Shown: piece after piece, positions 54,060 to 64,000 of the stretch
Numbering within the stretch: the stretch's first letter is position 1
Layout: the number at the start of each line of letters is the position of its first letter
Assembly (NCBI GenBank): GCA_013339765.2
Contig: JABSTR010000963.1
Coordinates: 1-64,000, forward strand
Reading direction: 5' to 3'
From: Haemaphysalis longicornis
Taxonomy: Eukaryota > Arthropoda > Arachnida > Ixodida > Ixodidae
DNA length: 64,000 nucleotides
Position numbers and translations under genes: made by a program
The notes under the pieces: generated by a model
The model's input: only the letters and a program-made list of their open reading frames with translations
Told to the model about the DNA's origin: nothing
Database searches by the model: none

Positions 54060-57000
54060 GAAGCTGTCGCGATTCGAACAATTATTTATGATAGGTTAAT
54101 AACGGTATGCTCCCTCTACATCCCTCCGGATTACCAACTATCGAACACTGATTTTGAGGCCCTGATAGATCAACTACCTGGACCGTACTTAGTCTTAGGC
54201 GACCTCAATGCACATAATTCAATCTGGGGCTCTTCCCGCACAGATGCCCGATGTCGCCTAATTGAAAAATTTTTAACATCATCGGGAGCATGCCTTTTTA
54301 ACAAAAAGCAAGCTACATATTATAACATAGGACAAGACAGTTATTCACATCTTGACCTGGCTCTTGGCTCTGCAGTTCTTTTCCCATTTCTTGAGTGGCA
54401 TGTGGACACAAACCTATATAGTAGTGACCACTTCCCCACCAAATTGACTTACATAGGCAAAGGTACAAACACTTCCCCCTCTCATAAAGGTTTTGTGAGG
54501 GAGGAGCAAACTGGAGTACATTTAGAGAAATATCTAAACTACACTACACATCCATAAAACACCTACACGTAGAAGGGGCGACCCAACTGCTCACGGCGCA
54601 CATTCTCGACGCAGACGGCAAGTCTATTCCCCAGGCCTCCGGTGCCCCACGCAATTTAAGGAGGCCCTGGTGGAATGAGGACTGCAGGCGCGCGCGAGTG
54701 GCCCAGAACAAGGCGTGGGGTCTCCTTCGCCGGTACCGCACTTCTGATAACCTTGTATTCTTTAAACGGGCAAAGGAACTTGGGAAGCGCGTGAGCCGTG
54801 AGGCAAAAAGGGAGAGTTGGCATGCCTTCCTCATATCTATAAACTCATACACAGACACACGCAAAGTATGGACACGTATACGTAAACTCAAGGGACAACA
54901 GACACACAGCCTGCCCCTGGTTAGTACAACAGGGGACACACTGGAAGACCAGGCTAACACACTCGCACAACACTTCCAACACGTGTCCAGTTCAGCACAC
55001 TACACTAACACTTTCATGAAATACAAAACATCTAGCGAAAAGAAGTCCTTGTGGGATAAGAGTAATTCAAACACCTCCTATAACTCCCCTTTTACACTTC
55101 ATGAGCTGAAGCTGGCTCTCAGTACTGGTAAGCCTTCTGCTCCAGGTGAAGACAACATTATTTACACCATCATGCAACACTTACACACAAACACACTCGA
55201 AACACTTTTGCACCTCTACAACAAAATATGGCTTTCGGGGCACCTTCCAGGGTCTTGGAGGGAGGCCATTGTACTGGCTTTTCTGAAGGAGGGAAAGGAT
55301 CCGTCTTCCCCTGCTAGTTATCGTCCCATTGCCCTTACAAGCTGCCTGTGCAAGCTGCTCGAGAAGATGATCAATAGGAGGCTCGTGTACTGTCTAAAGT
55401 ACGATGGTCTTCTCGAGAGCTGCCAGGCAGGCTTCCGGGAGGGGCGATGCACAAATGATCAACTGGTTTCTCTCGAGGCCTACATAAAGGATGCATTCAT
55501 TCATAAGAAATACTGTATGACAGTATTTTTTGACATTGAAAAGGCATATGATACAACATGGCGCTGCGGCATTCTTAGAGACCTAAAAGCTTTTGGTATC
55601 CCGGTAACATGCTGAACACTCTTTGTAGTTACATGTCTTCACGAACATTTCGTGTCAGAGTTGGGTCGGCGCTATCAAACGTTCACGTGCAGGAAAATGG
55701 TGTGCCTCAAGGTGGCGTTTTGAGCGGCACCTTATTTATAGTAAAGATGAACTTTCTCCGAAAGGAACTGCCGCCAAACATCTCTTGCTTGATGTATGTA
55801 GATGACGTTCATATATCTTTCAAATCATGCAACATATCCATTTGTGAACGTCAGGTCAGCTTGGGGTAAACAAACTTTCTCGCTGGGCAGATGAAAATGG
55901 ATTTAAACTTAATCCTTCTAAAAGTACCTGCGTTTTATTCTCAAAAAGGCGCGGTATCCTGCCCGATCCCGACGTAAACTCAACGGAAATTCAATTCCAG
56001 TGAAAAAAGAACTCAAGTTCCTGGGTGTGGTGTTTGATGAGAAACTCACATTCATACCCCACATAAAACTACTCAAACAAAAATGCCTAAAACAATGAAT
56101 ATTCTAAAAGTCCTGTCTCACCAATCATATGGTGCAGACAAACAACTGCTGCTTCGCCTTTATGCCGCATTGGTAGGGTCACGGTTGGACTACGGAAGTG
56201 TTGTGTATGGGTCAGCCACAAAAACAGCACTGAAAATGCTAGACCCAGTGCTTCACTTGGGGCTTCGCCTGTCTTGTGGGGCATTCCGTACTAGTCCTGT
56301 CCACCGTCTTTATTCAGAGTGCGACAAATGGTGCTTAGCGTACCAGCGAACTTATGTTGACCTTCTATATGCCTCCAAAATCTCATCAATGAATAACCAT
56401 CCCTTTAAACCGGTTTTTAATGATACATCCACAACTAAACTCTTTTTAAACCGCCCATCAATTTCTGTTCCTTTCTCGCAAAGAGTGAGGGACGAGGTGA
56501 CTATTCATGAGGTCTCCTTCTTAGATACATCCAAATCATCTCACACTGATATTGTAGCACCATGGCATCTCCATCCTGTGTCGTATGACTTGTCCTTCCT
56601 TCAGTACAATAGGAAGATGACACCAAGAACTGGGATTTTGCAGCATTTCTTGTATCTGCAGGACAAATACAGGGCTGCAGAGTTTTTCAGTGATGCATCC
56701 AAAATGTTCACTGCAGTGTCTTGTGCTGCGCATGGACCCAATTTTGACGCATCTAAACCATGAATGTAAAGACAAGTATATTTACAGCAGAGGCAGATGG
56801 CATTTTCTGGTTATAAGTCACATAGTTGTACATCATATTACTAAATCCATTATCTATACAGATTCTCTGAGCGTCACCCGTGCATTATCATCGGGAAAGT
56901 CATCGAAAAACCATGTCGTTAGTTTGTCCTCAAATCATTTATGCAAGCTTATTCTTCAAACCTTGAGGTGACTTTGTGTTGGGTGCCGGGCCACTCTGGC

Positions 57001-57402
57001 ATCGGCGGAAATGAACTGGCGGATGAAATGGCCGCCAATGCTGCACTCCGAAACACAGTAGGCATTGCAACACTACCTTACACAGACCTCAAGTCACACA
57101 TTAGACAACAACTCCGTAAGACTTGGCAAGCAGACTGGAGCGAACATACAGACAACAAACTTCACGTAATAAAACCACACTTGGGACAATACACTACTGA
57201 CTCACACAACAGGCACATTGAAGTTACCTTAGCTAGATTGCGGATAGGCCATACACATGTACCGCACTCGCACCTGCTCACGGGATCTCCAAGACCCTTG
57301 TGTAGTGGGTGTGGAGAGGGCCTATCCGTGGTCCACATACTCATACAATGCAAGGCACTTGACACAACACGACACAAACACTTCAGAGAACTCTACAGAT
57401 AA
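54060..57402 (+). pseudogene. LINE ORF2 pseudogene (partial endonuclease, RT, RNase H)
   Basis: The endonuclease lacks its N-terminus and starts near RLITVCSLYIPPDY. It then shows YLVLGDLNAHNSIWGSSRTD, SHLDLALGSA and SSDHFPTKLTY. RT (54698-55870) carries GKPSAPGEDNIIYTIMQHL, SYRPIALTSCLCKLLEKMI, AGFREGRCTNDQLV, FFDIEKAYDTTW, a frameshift near 55610, then NGVPQGGVLSGTLF and MYVDDVHISF. RNase H is split: FFSDASKMFTAVSCA (56690), IIYTDSLSVTRAL (56850) and LCWVPGHSGIGGNELADEMA (56975). The C-terminus has CSGCGEGLSVVHILIQC. Known for the clade: target-primed integration. Several frameshifts make it inactive. Confidence 0.85.
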
Positions 57403-57699
57403 CATATTCCCCTACACCCATCGTTGTTTCTGGGTGACGATGCTATGGTTCCTGTGAAACGCGTGTTTAAGTATTTGTCAGACGTAAAGTTTTTAAACCT
57501 TATTTCATATAATGCATAATCAAATCTGGCCCTATACACCAGCCATCACCATTATCTTTAATTGATTTTACTGTGTCCGGTTTTTACGTTTATACCTACC
57601 TTTTGTGATAATCAATAGTCTTCATTAAATAAATCCTTCTCTGGCGCTCTTTGCCCTCGTTGGCCTTGCGCCATGAAATACAAACCATCATCATCATCA

Positions 57700-57712
57700 C
57701 CGGCCACCCCTC
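57700..57712 (+). repeat. Target-site duplication, right flank of LINE 52839-57699
   Basis: CCGGCCACCCCTC, identical to 52826-52838. Confidence 0.85.
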
Positions 57713-58586
57713 GCATGATCACCAAGTGGACCGGGCAGCAACTTGCGCAACGGAGGTAGGCGAAGACGCTGGGCGCGTGGAGTGTGTGAGAGACGCCGGG
57801 CACCGAGCAACGTTGTGTGAGGAGTCTGACGTCACTGCTCCTCGCGCATACGCAGCACGGCTCTCCAGGAGCCACGCCAAACTGCTCAGCCTCGGCCAGT
57901 CTAGCTTACGCTACAAAAAATATAAGATACCACTCACCCCTTAAACGCCCAGCGCCATCTCACGGCGCCTCTAACACGACCCGGCTGTCAACTCCGGCCG
58001 CTCGGGAAGAGGTGCCGTTCAGACACCCAGTCTATTCTTCCACCGTGACTGCTTCTGCGCCTGGTAGAATCGGCTATTCAGCCAATGCTGACGGAAAAAA
58101 GAGGCCGGAATGGGAATGACGGCTACGAAACGCCGATAATGGGAGGAAAGAAAAGGAACGAAAGGCATGTCATACCGCCGCTAAAGCAAGAAACGGGACC
58201 AGCGAGACGTTTAGAGCGGTAAGCGTGGTTTGCACGCGGCATGCAGGACGTGTAAAAAGTGCCCTGTTGAGGAGTTCAAGGTCAGTGCTCTGCGTGCACA
58301 TCATGAAGTTTGCGAGGGACAGGAACAAGATTCTCAGGCATTACCAAAGGTCGACTGAAGGATGTTCAACAAAATTTTAAAGCCGATAGTCTTTCTTGAA
58401 CTTCTTAGACAGGAAAATTTCGGCCTGTCTGTTTGTCTGTCTGGCCGTCTCTGTGTACGTCCGTCGGTGTAGCCACCCGACCAAAGTTAATGCACCGCTT
58501 GAACGATACGTTATACCCATTTCTAAACACGTAATTAAATCAAGGTTGATGTCAGGCTAGTGACTGTAACATATGCTCGTGAAGGT
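57713..58586. other. Intergenic stretch, no gene seen
   Basis: A CTGTCTGTTTGTCTGTCTGG tract lies near 58424. Open frames of about 100 codons near 57650-58119 are unrecognised. Confidence 0.35.
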
Positions 58587-58718
58587 AAGTTGCACTTGTT
58601 ATGGTAACAGAGGCGGACATAGGAAGAAAAACAATACTTTCACAAGAAGGCGGCGCCTTTTTCTGAAAGATTGTTTTTCTTCCCGTGTCCGTCTCTGTTA
58701 TCATAACAAGCGCAACTT
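58587..58718. repeat. Near-perfect 132-bp hairpin (foldback)
   Basis: 49-bp arms (58587-58635 and 58670-58718) differ at five positions. The intervening 34 bases are themselves largely self-complementary (CTTTCACAAGAAGGC against GCCTTTTTCTGAAAG). It could be a small MITE or give a hairpin transcript. Confidence 0.75.
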
Positions 58719-60208
58719 CCGTTCATAAACATGTCCGTTCTGTGGAAATGTTTATACTTGTCAACATTGCTGAGCGAAAATAAAGTATTGCGCATCTGAG
58801 GCAAAACATCAATACATAAGTGAAATTTGCAGTGTTCCTTGATGAAAAAAATACATGCCTGCTTGCTTTTTTGCGATAGCAATGAAACACTACAGCCACT
58901 GTATGAAAAATTGCGCGTGGAATTGCCCGGGGAAAAAAACGCAATATCGGCAGCACCACTGCGCTACCGCTGGCGCCACCTGGCAGTCACCCTGGGAGCG
59001 CACGATTGTGTTTCCCATGGCAAGTGCCAGATGGCGCCACCAGTCAGTTGCCAGTCTTCCCCTATGCGTTTCACGATTCGTATTGTACTCGTGTTGCGCT
59101 CAAATTGTACTGGGTATTGCATTACTCCACACATTGGGCGCTGCGCATTGTGGCCCGTGAAACTCATGGAGGAAGGTGAAACTACAGTGTTGTAGAAGCT
59201 TAGAGTGGCCCGAGGGGCGGCCTCTCCCATTGTTCCGCCGGGTCCACTTTCGCGCAGAAAATAAAACCGGTATAGCGGCGGCGCTACTGTCCTCGACCTC
59301 TACATGAAGGGAATATTGGGCTTCCAGAAGCCCTAGGATTTAAGGGTATCGCAAAGGAAGTTAACTTTAAGGCTGTCGAGGGGACGAAAAAAGATTAGAA
59401 TACTGGTGGACGAAAAGCAGAGAGGGGAATATTGCCTAGGACAGTTACCACTTGTAACAGGAAAAAAAAAGTATTTTGTGCCTAATAAGCTTTTTGTGCC
59501 TGCCCTAAGCAGCGCTAGTATTAACCCAAGAGTGTAAAACATGGGTATACTAGTTCTTTTTGGTAAGATGTCATCACTCCGCTACAAAGGGGAAACTCAT
59601 AGCGATCATCATCACCATCATCACTGAACAGCCGGCGCTTCCCGGCCGCGCTATTCTGTTTCGTCTACTTTCCAACAGGGGCGTGACCTTCGGGGCCTCT
59701 GACGTATCTGACGCCAAGGCCGCGCAGCCTTCACATCCGCTACACGCTTTTTAGTGGCAGTAGCAGCAACGGAGCTGTCCCAAATACGTTTTATATTTCG
59801 CCTGTAGAGCTTCTAAACTGTTCATCGGAAATATATGCGCTTTTGCGATGATTTGGTTAAGTGCCGAAAAATTTTGAATCCGCGCCGGCATTTATTGCGC
59901 AGTCACGCACTAGCCGATCCCAGATGCTGTGTGCCAGCTGGTTACAGCTGACGTGGTCTGTGGCAGCTGTGCAACAAATCCTCCCGGTTCTGTGTGTGCA
60001 ACCCCATAACCGCCCGCGGTGTTGGGTGGGTGGTGGTGACTTTAAAAAATTGCGCGTTGTGCTTCCAAAAACTTACCATTGTTTGATGCTGGAGGACGGT
60101 GCGCGATCCCCAGCCAAACTTCTTGAAGCCCGCGATTGCCCGTATCGTCTCCAGGAAATGTTCTGCGCGACTTGATGTGTCCGTTTATTTGTTCGTTTTA
60201 TATCCGCA
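58719..60208. other. Intergenic stretch, no gene seen
   Basis: Contains a smaller inverted pair around 58968-59045 (CTGGCGCCACCTGGCAG against its near complement) and an ATC-rich microsatellite near 59605-59625. No coding feature recognised. Confidence 0.35.
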
Positions 60209-60212
60209 TTAA

Positions 60213-61795
60213 AGGAGTACTGACACCAAATTTTGACACCTAAAAATGATATAATTGGCTTCAGTAGTTTGTACATATGCCTCACAGAAATTTTTACAGC
60301 GATCCGAGGCCGGAATCACATCTAAAATTGATTTTGATTGTCCAGGCCGCGAGCTTCCACAATTCGGCAGCACTACCGAAATCGCTTTCGGCGTGACGAA
60401 ACATTGGCCTGCGTGTCTGGGCGGTTCAGGGTGACGTCATATTTAGGAGCCGGAAACGATATCCTGCGCTGCTGTTGTCGGTGGTATTCGTTTAGGCAGG
60501 AGACGTACGGGTTTTGCTGTGTGAGCAATCCTTGTAAACTTTGCGCACTTTGCGTGTTCGACGTCTTTGCTCTTCAGTTCGTTGCCGGCGCATGGTGTTT
60601 GGCACTGGTGCTGAAAACTGCGCGGTGCCGGCACCGCGCGGTGCGCGATGTCGACGGGCACCGCGGCGACGCGGCGGTGCGCGCCGCCGAGCTCGCTCAA
60701 GTTGTGCTATGGCAAGCTCGCGGTATGCGAAGTACTGCTCGTGGAAGCCTGTCCGAGCAAATCGACGATGACGCCAATATGCATTATTTACCACGCGACG
60801 ACATGCAGCGCTGAACGTGGACTGAGTTCATGCGCGCCGGCGGCCGCAAGAACTGTTGCCCAAGCCAGCGGGCTCGGGGTTGCACTGGTCACCTTGGGTG
60901 TTGGGAACTTTAGGCTTAGTATCGTGGCGACTATTTGATCGCTGGTGTCTGTACAACTGCGAATGACCATCCCTTACACAACTTTTCACCACACTATCAT
61001 CCCCTTTTTCGCATATGAAGCTTTATTTTGGCAATAATTTCCGTTTCAGCGATCGGTGACCAAGACATCTGCCGCGGCCTGTTTTTATTCTAGCGCGCAG
61101 GTGGCGCCATCTTTCGGCCGCTCGCCGTACCGCGGTGCCAGCAGTGCTGGGTCGGAGCGCCGAACCTCCGCTGCCGGTCAGCGTAGGCTTACCATCGCGG
61201 CAAATATCTGAACGCCACTTTTAAATTCAGCGCTGATAACAACTCCTAGCACAATTTCCAACACACTAACATCTACTTTCTCGCATGTGGAGCTTCTTTT
61301 TCGCGATCAGATTGATTAGAAGAGTGGCGACAAGCTATTGCTATCACGGTCTGCGCCAGTTCGAGCCGCAGTGATATTAAAAAAACGGACGACGGCGAAG
61401 ACATCCCGGCCTAATCGCCTCGCCAAATAAAGTTGTTCTGTCTGTCGGGTGGCAGCGACTCATCCGAGTCTGACGATTCAGACGACATGTCGACTGCGCG
61501 GGCGAGTGCGAACTGCAATCGTAGCAGACGATGCGGCGTACGCATGGAGGAAAGAAAAACGTCCCTGGCGTCACGGGTGAGACCGTGACGTAAGGCTGGC
61601 CCGCTTGCAGGCTGGCCTTCGAATGGCCATTTTCCCGCGCGGCGACCAAATTTGAAATTGGTTGCAATAAACGTGCTATAATTAATTCTGTGTTGGCGGC
61701 TGACGGCTTTCGGTTCGATTTTCGTAATTACTGGGCCAATAGGTATTCTTTACAGCATAAAAACTGAAAGCGAGAAATTTCGTGTCAGTACTCCT
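60213..61795. mobile_element. TTAA-flanked DNA element T3
   Basis: TTAA at 60209-60212 and 61796-61799. Inverted ends AGGAGTACTGACAC followed by CAAATTT (left) or GAAATTT (right, complement) give 21 bp with one mismatch. It is 1583 bp long without a recognised transposase. A GC-rich centre (60600-60700) carries open frames on both strands that I cannot assign. Nonautonomous, piggyBac- or Kolobok-like by its target. Confidence 0.85.
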
Positions 61796-61799
61796 TTAA

Positions 61800-63183
61800 G
61801 ATGAGTGAACATGTTTCGCGTGTGCAAACGCATCGCCGTTTATCTTGGATTTTGTAGTGATCAAGGCGGAGCGGCACTATATGTTCTTGCATGCGCGTGA
61901 AAAGAATGAAACCAGGATTTTCATCTCAGGCTGATCAAGCGTACTAGATTTGCACTGGTTGAACAATGTCATGTCGAGATTAACAAAGCCACCAGTTTCG
62001 CCGTTGTTACTGTGAATTTGTTTATGCCTGCTGTACTCACTCAGCTTGCGCACTGCTAGCGATTAACGGGTTGAATGTGTAACTGAAGTTAGTTAGCGCG
62101 AGTGGTAAAAAAATGCATTCAAGTGCTGCCCTCTGAAATCTTTCAAGTAGTACTAGGAAGGCGAGTGCACCCGTGGACAAATTTGTAATATTACTTAGTG
62201 TCTAGCAAAAGTTTTTCTGTTGTTCAGAACAAAAATTTTCTGTTTCATTGTGTTTTACGTTGCACGTAAATTTTTAACTCCGCTGGTTTTACTAACCAGC
62301 ACTGTTACAGTGTTCTGTTTATATCCAAAGAATGCGCTTGAACACAAGCAATTTTTTGTGCGTGGTTTCTTTCATTTCTTTTCGATTTCGTAGTCATAAG
62401 AGCATGGACAAGAGTGAATAGTGAACAATAATTGTGTGGCACTGCATTTCAGGCAGCAATACAATACTTTAGCGGTTGAGCTCTCCACAAAATTCATGGC
62501 CACACTGGCTCCTGGTAGCACAAAAACTTGTGTGCTGCAAACCTCCTCTTCCATGGGATCCACAAAGTTTTCTCGTAGGTTGTTTTTTTACTGCATCTGT
62601 ATGTTGATGCAGTGAAAGGGCAGTGCTTTTATTTTTTGTTCTGGGTGAAATCTAATGCCAATGGAGTTTACAAACGTTACAGGATGTGAACATCCCTGTC
62701 TCTGCAAATACAATTAAGGTGCTTTTACGTACACAGTTTACAAGAATTTTTTCATGTCCCGTACATATGAAGCAGCAATATTCTAAACTGCAGTTGCAAC
62801 AAAGTGTAACTTATTGCTCTCAATTTTATGTCCCATTCTCTGCCTTAATGATGACAATCACCAGAGCCAGTATGTACAGCATTTCTTACCTGGTGGGTAC
62901 AGATGTTTGCCTTTGCTCTATTTGCTCGGTTGAAGAACTTGCAGGGTGTGAAATACTTGCTGTGTCTTCCATGCCAAATATTACCACAATACAAGAATAG
63001 TAATGAGTTGAGCCATGTACCGGTGGAATAACTGATTGGAACGTACCATTTTTGTGGTAGTGAAAGCCGACAGATGCACTCACAACGGCTGTATACAAGT
63101 GCCTTTGCTTTATGGGTGCCTTAAATCATAATGACCAAGTCTAGTATATGAAACATCTTTTGCTCATTTCTGTAGTGTACTAC
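61800..63183. other. AT-rich intergenic stretch with weak exon-like signals
   Basis: On the minus strand an open frame (from 63098 to 62886) begins a segment MEDTASISHPASSSTEQIEQ and reaches CACCAG|GTAAGAAA, a good donor consensus, near 62890. Another minus frame, 62563-62372 (VDPMEEEVCSTQVFVLPG), ends in a stop. No family recognised and the exons are not joined convincingly. Nothing else supported. Confidence 0.25.
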
Positions 63184-63196
63184 AACCAGCAAATAG

Positions 63197-63577
63197 AGAA
63201 AATGGTGTAATGATACTGACGAGGTTTGTCCAGCAAAGAGCCTGAAATGCTACATCAGGTGAAAATGAAACGATTGAGAAGACAAAAAAAACAAGAAAAG
63301 AAAAATAAAAGCAAGAAGGGAAGATAAAAAGAAGGAAAAAATCAGAAAAAAATCTATGGTGACAATTGGAGTCGCAAGCAAGTTCAGGAGTTTGGTAATA
63401 AAAGAAAATGTTGAAGTATACTCGAGGAAATGTTCGCTTCAAGTTGAACAGAGTTCTGAGATGGCGGAGTAGTCTCACGGGAACCCGGCACATTCAGCGT
63501 TACCATCGCAGCTATGATGAAGACATTCACACGCGAAATGTTCACTTTGACATTCCACAGAGGTTAAGAAATAGCAA
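63197..63577 (-). mobile_element. 5'-truncated copy of the intact LINE's 3' UTR
   Basis: The minus strand matches 17505-17880 (GTGAACATTTCGCGTGTG, GGAACGTGGCACATTCAGCG-type segment, CTCGAGTATACTTCAACAT and the end CGTCAGTATCATTACACC). Exact 13-bp duplications AACCAGCAAATAG flank it (63184-63196 and 63578-63590). Only 3' UTR was copied, as expected from early termination of target-primed reverse transcription. An apparent 109-codon frame across it is spurious. Confidence 0.88.
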
Positions 63578-63590
63578 AACCAGCAAATAG

Positions 63591-64000
63591 GCAACTAAGT
63601 TAGGCATCGGCTTTGCCTTTAACTGTGGTCGTTCACACAGTTTCTGTGAAAGAGGCCAAACCTGCTGAAGTTTTACCAAGAACTACGTGGCAGTTCATAC
63701 ACATTCCGCTACATCATGCAAGATGGGAGGGAAATGTAGAAAGTGCTACATGATTTTTTTATTCCCTGCGAACAAAGCGTCATCGGTCACAAAGCAGAAA
63801 TAAAACATCAGTTCCAACAGTTCAAGTAAAATATTTAGCCTTTCATGTCCCTCTAAAGAAAGTTTACGGGCAAAATTCAGCCTCGAGGTAAAATTTTTAT
63901 CAGTGACGTTGCTTTGTTGCAAAAAATAAAATGAGAAGCTCTGGGCAAGATCGAACATTTGACACTTGCCAAGAAAACGTTTCAGAACTAAAAAGAAAAT
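63591..64000. other. Terminal stretch, no gene seen
   Basis: AT-rich, with no coding or repeat signature that can be supported. Confidence 0.35.

Larger units (their letters stand above)
52839..57699 (+). mobile_element. I-group LINE with complete ends and an internal deletion
   Basis: A 4861-bp insertion with exact 13-bp duplications: 5' UTR (52839-53098), ORF1, ORF2 pieces and a 3' UTR ending in ATTAAATAAATCC and a (CAT)n tail. Presence of both ends means it was inserted as a long copy. Between ORF1 and the middle of the endonuclease (about 54040-54060) sequence is missing, and frameshifts occur downstream. It is not active. Confidence 0.88.

Noticed and set aside
60338..60814. 158-codon ORF inside TTAA element T3
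   Set aside because: GC-rich centre is open in several frames on both strands; no transposase or DNA-binding motif could be confirmed.
63164..63493. 109-codon minus-strand ORF
   Set aside because: Falls in the 3' UTR copy of the LINE; its counterpart at 17573-17824 is also non-coding.

Overview
This window is eukaryotic, repeat-dominated DNA with no convincing complete host gene. The repeat types point to an arthropod, most likely a hard tick: RNase H-bearing I-group LINEs, CR1-like LINEs, Penelope-like GIY-YIG remnants, tRNA-derived SINEs with TTGA-repeat tails, and short TTAA-flanked DNA elements. The species is an inference from repeat families; no diagnostic host gene is visible.

Layout. 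1-1545: minus-strand remnant of an RNase H-bearing LINE, cut by the window edge. 1680-10000: intergenic DNA with tRNA-derived SINEs, a dispersed repeat present in inverted copies, and a nested insertion (an L1/Tx1-like LINE tail inside a SINE, 14-bp target duplication). 10000-11960: CR1 endonuclease fragment, partial LTR and two tandem-repeat tracts. 12047-17886: a full-length LINE with two uninterrupted ORFs (544 and 1217 aa) flanked by an 11-bp target duplication; this is the best-preserved element here. 18252-18566: one candidate spliced exon on the minus strand. 19880-20400: Penelope-like remnant.

21745-41585: one degenerate Gypsy-type LTR retrotransposon spread over about 20 kb by later insertions. 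Its gag was hit by an AT-rich LINE (from 23062), whose 3' part was hit by another LINE (26934-32265, 11-bp target duplication). The pol 3' flank carries a TTAA-flanked DNA element (36609-37718). The 3' LTR is split by a 2.5-kb terminal-inverted-repeat element (38767-41284), and an uninterrupted LTR fragment at 10465 shows the empty site.

41837-64000: a second TTAA element; a CR1-like LINE interrupted by a large simple-sequence array that changes from ACTCA-type to TGAGT-type repeats; a ~130-bp minisatellite; a second ACTCA/TGAGT array; a LINE (52839-57699, 13-bp target duplication) with an internal deletion; a foldback element; a third TTAA element (60213-61795); and a 5'-truncated copy of the intact LINE's 3' end (63197-63577, 13-bp target duplication).

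The window is best read as a stratified record of transposition. I found no defence system, gene cluster or RNA operon. The items most worth following up are the intact LINE and its truncated relative, the DNA element in the LTR with its small cysteine-bearing ORF, and the two strand-switching simple-sequence arrays.
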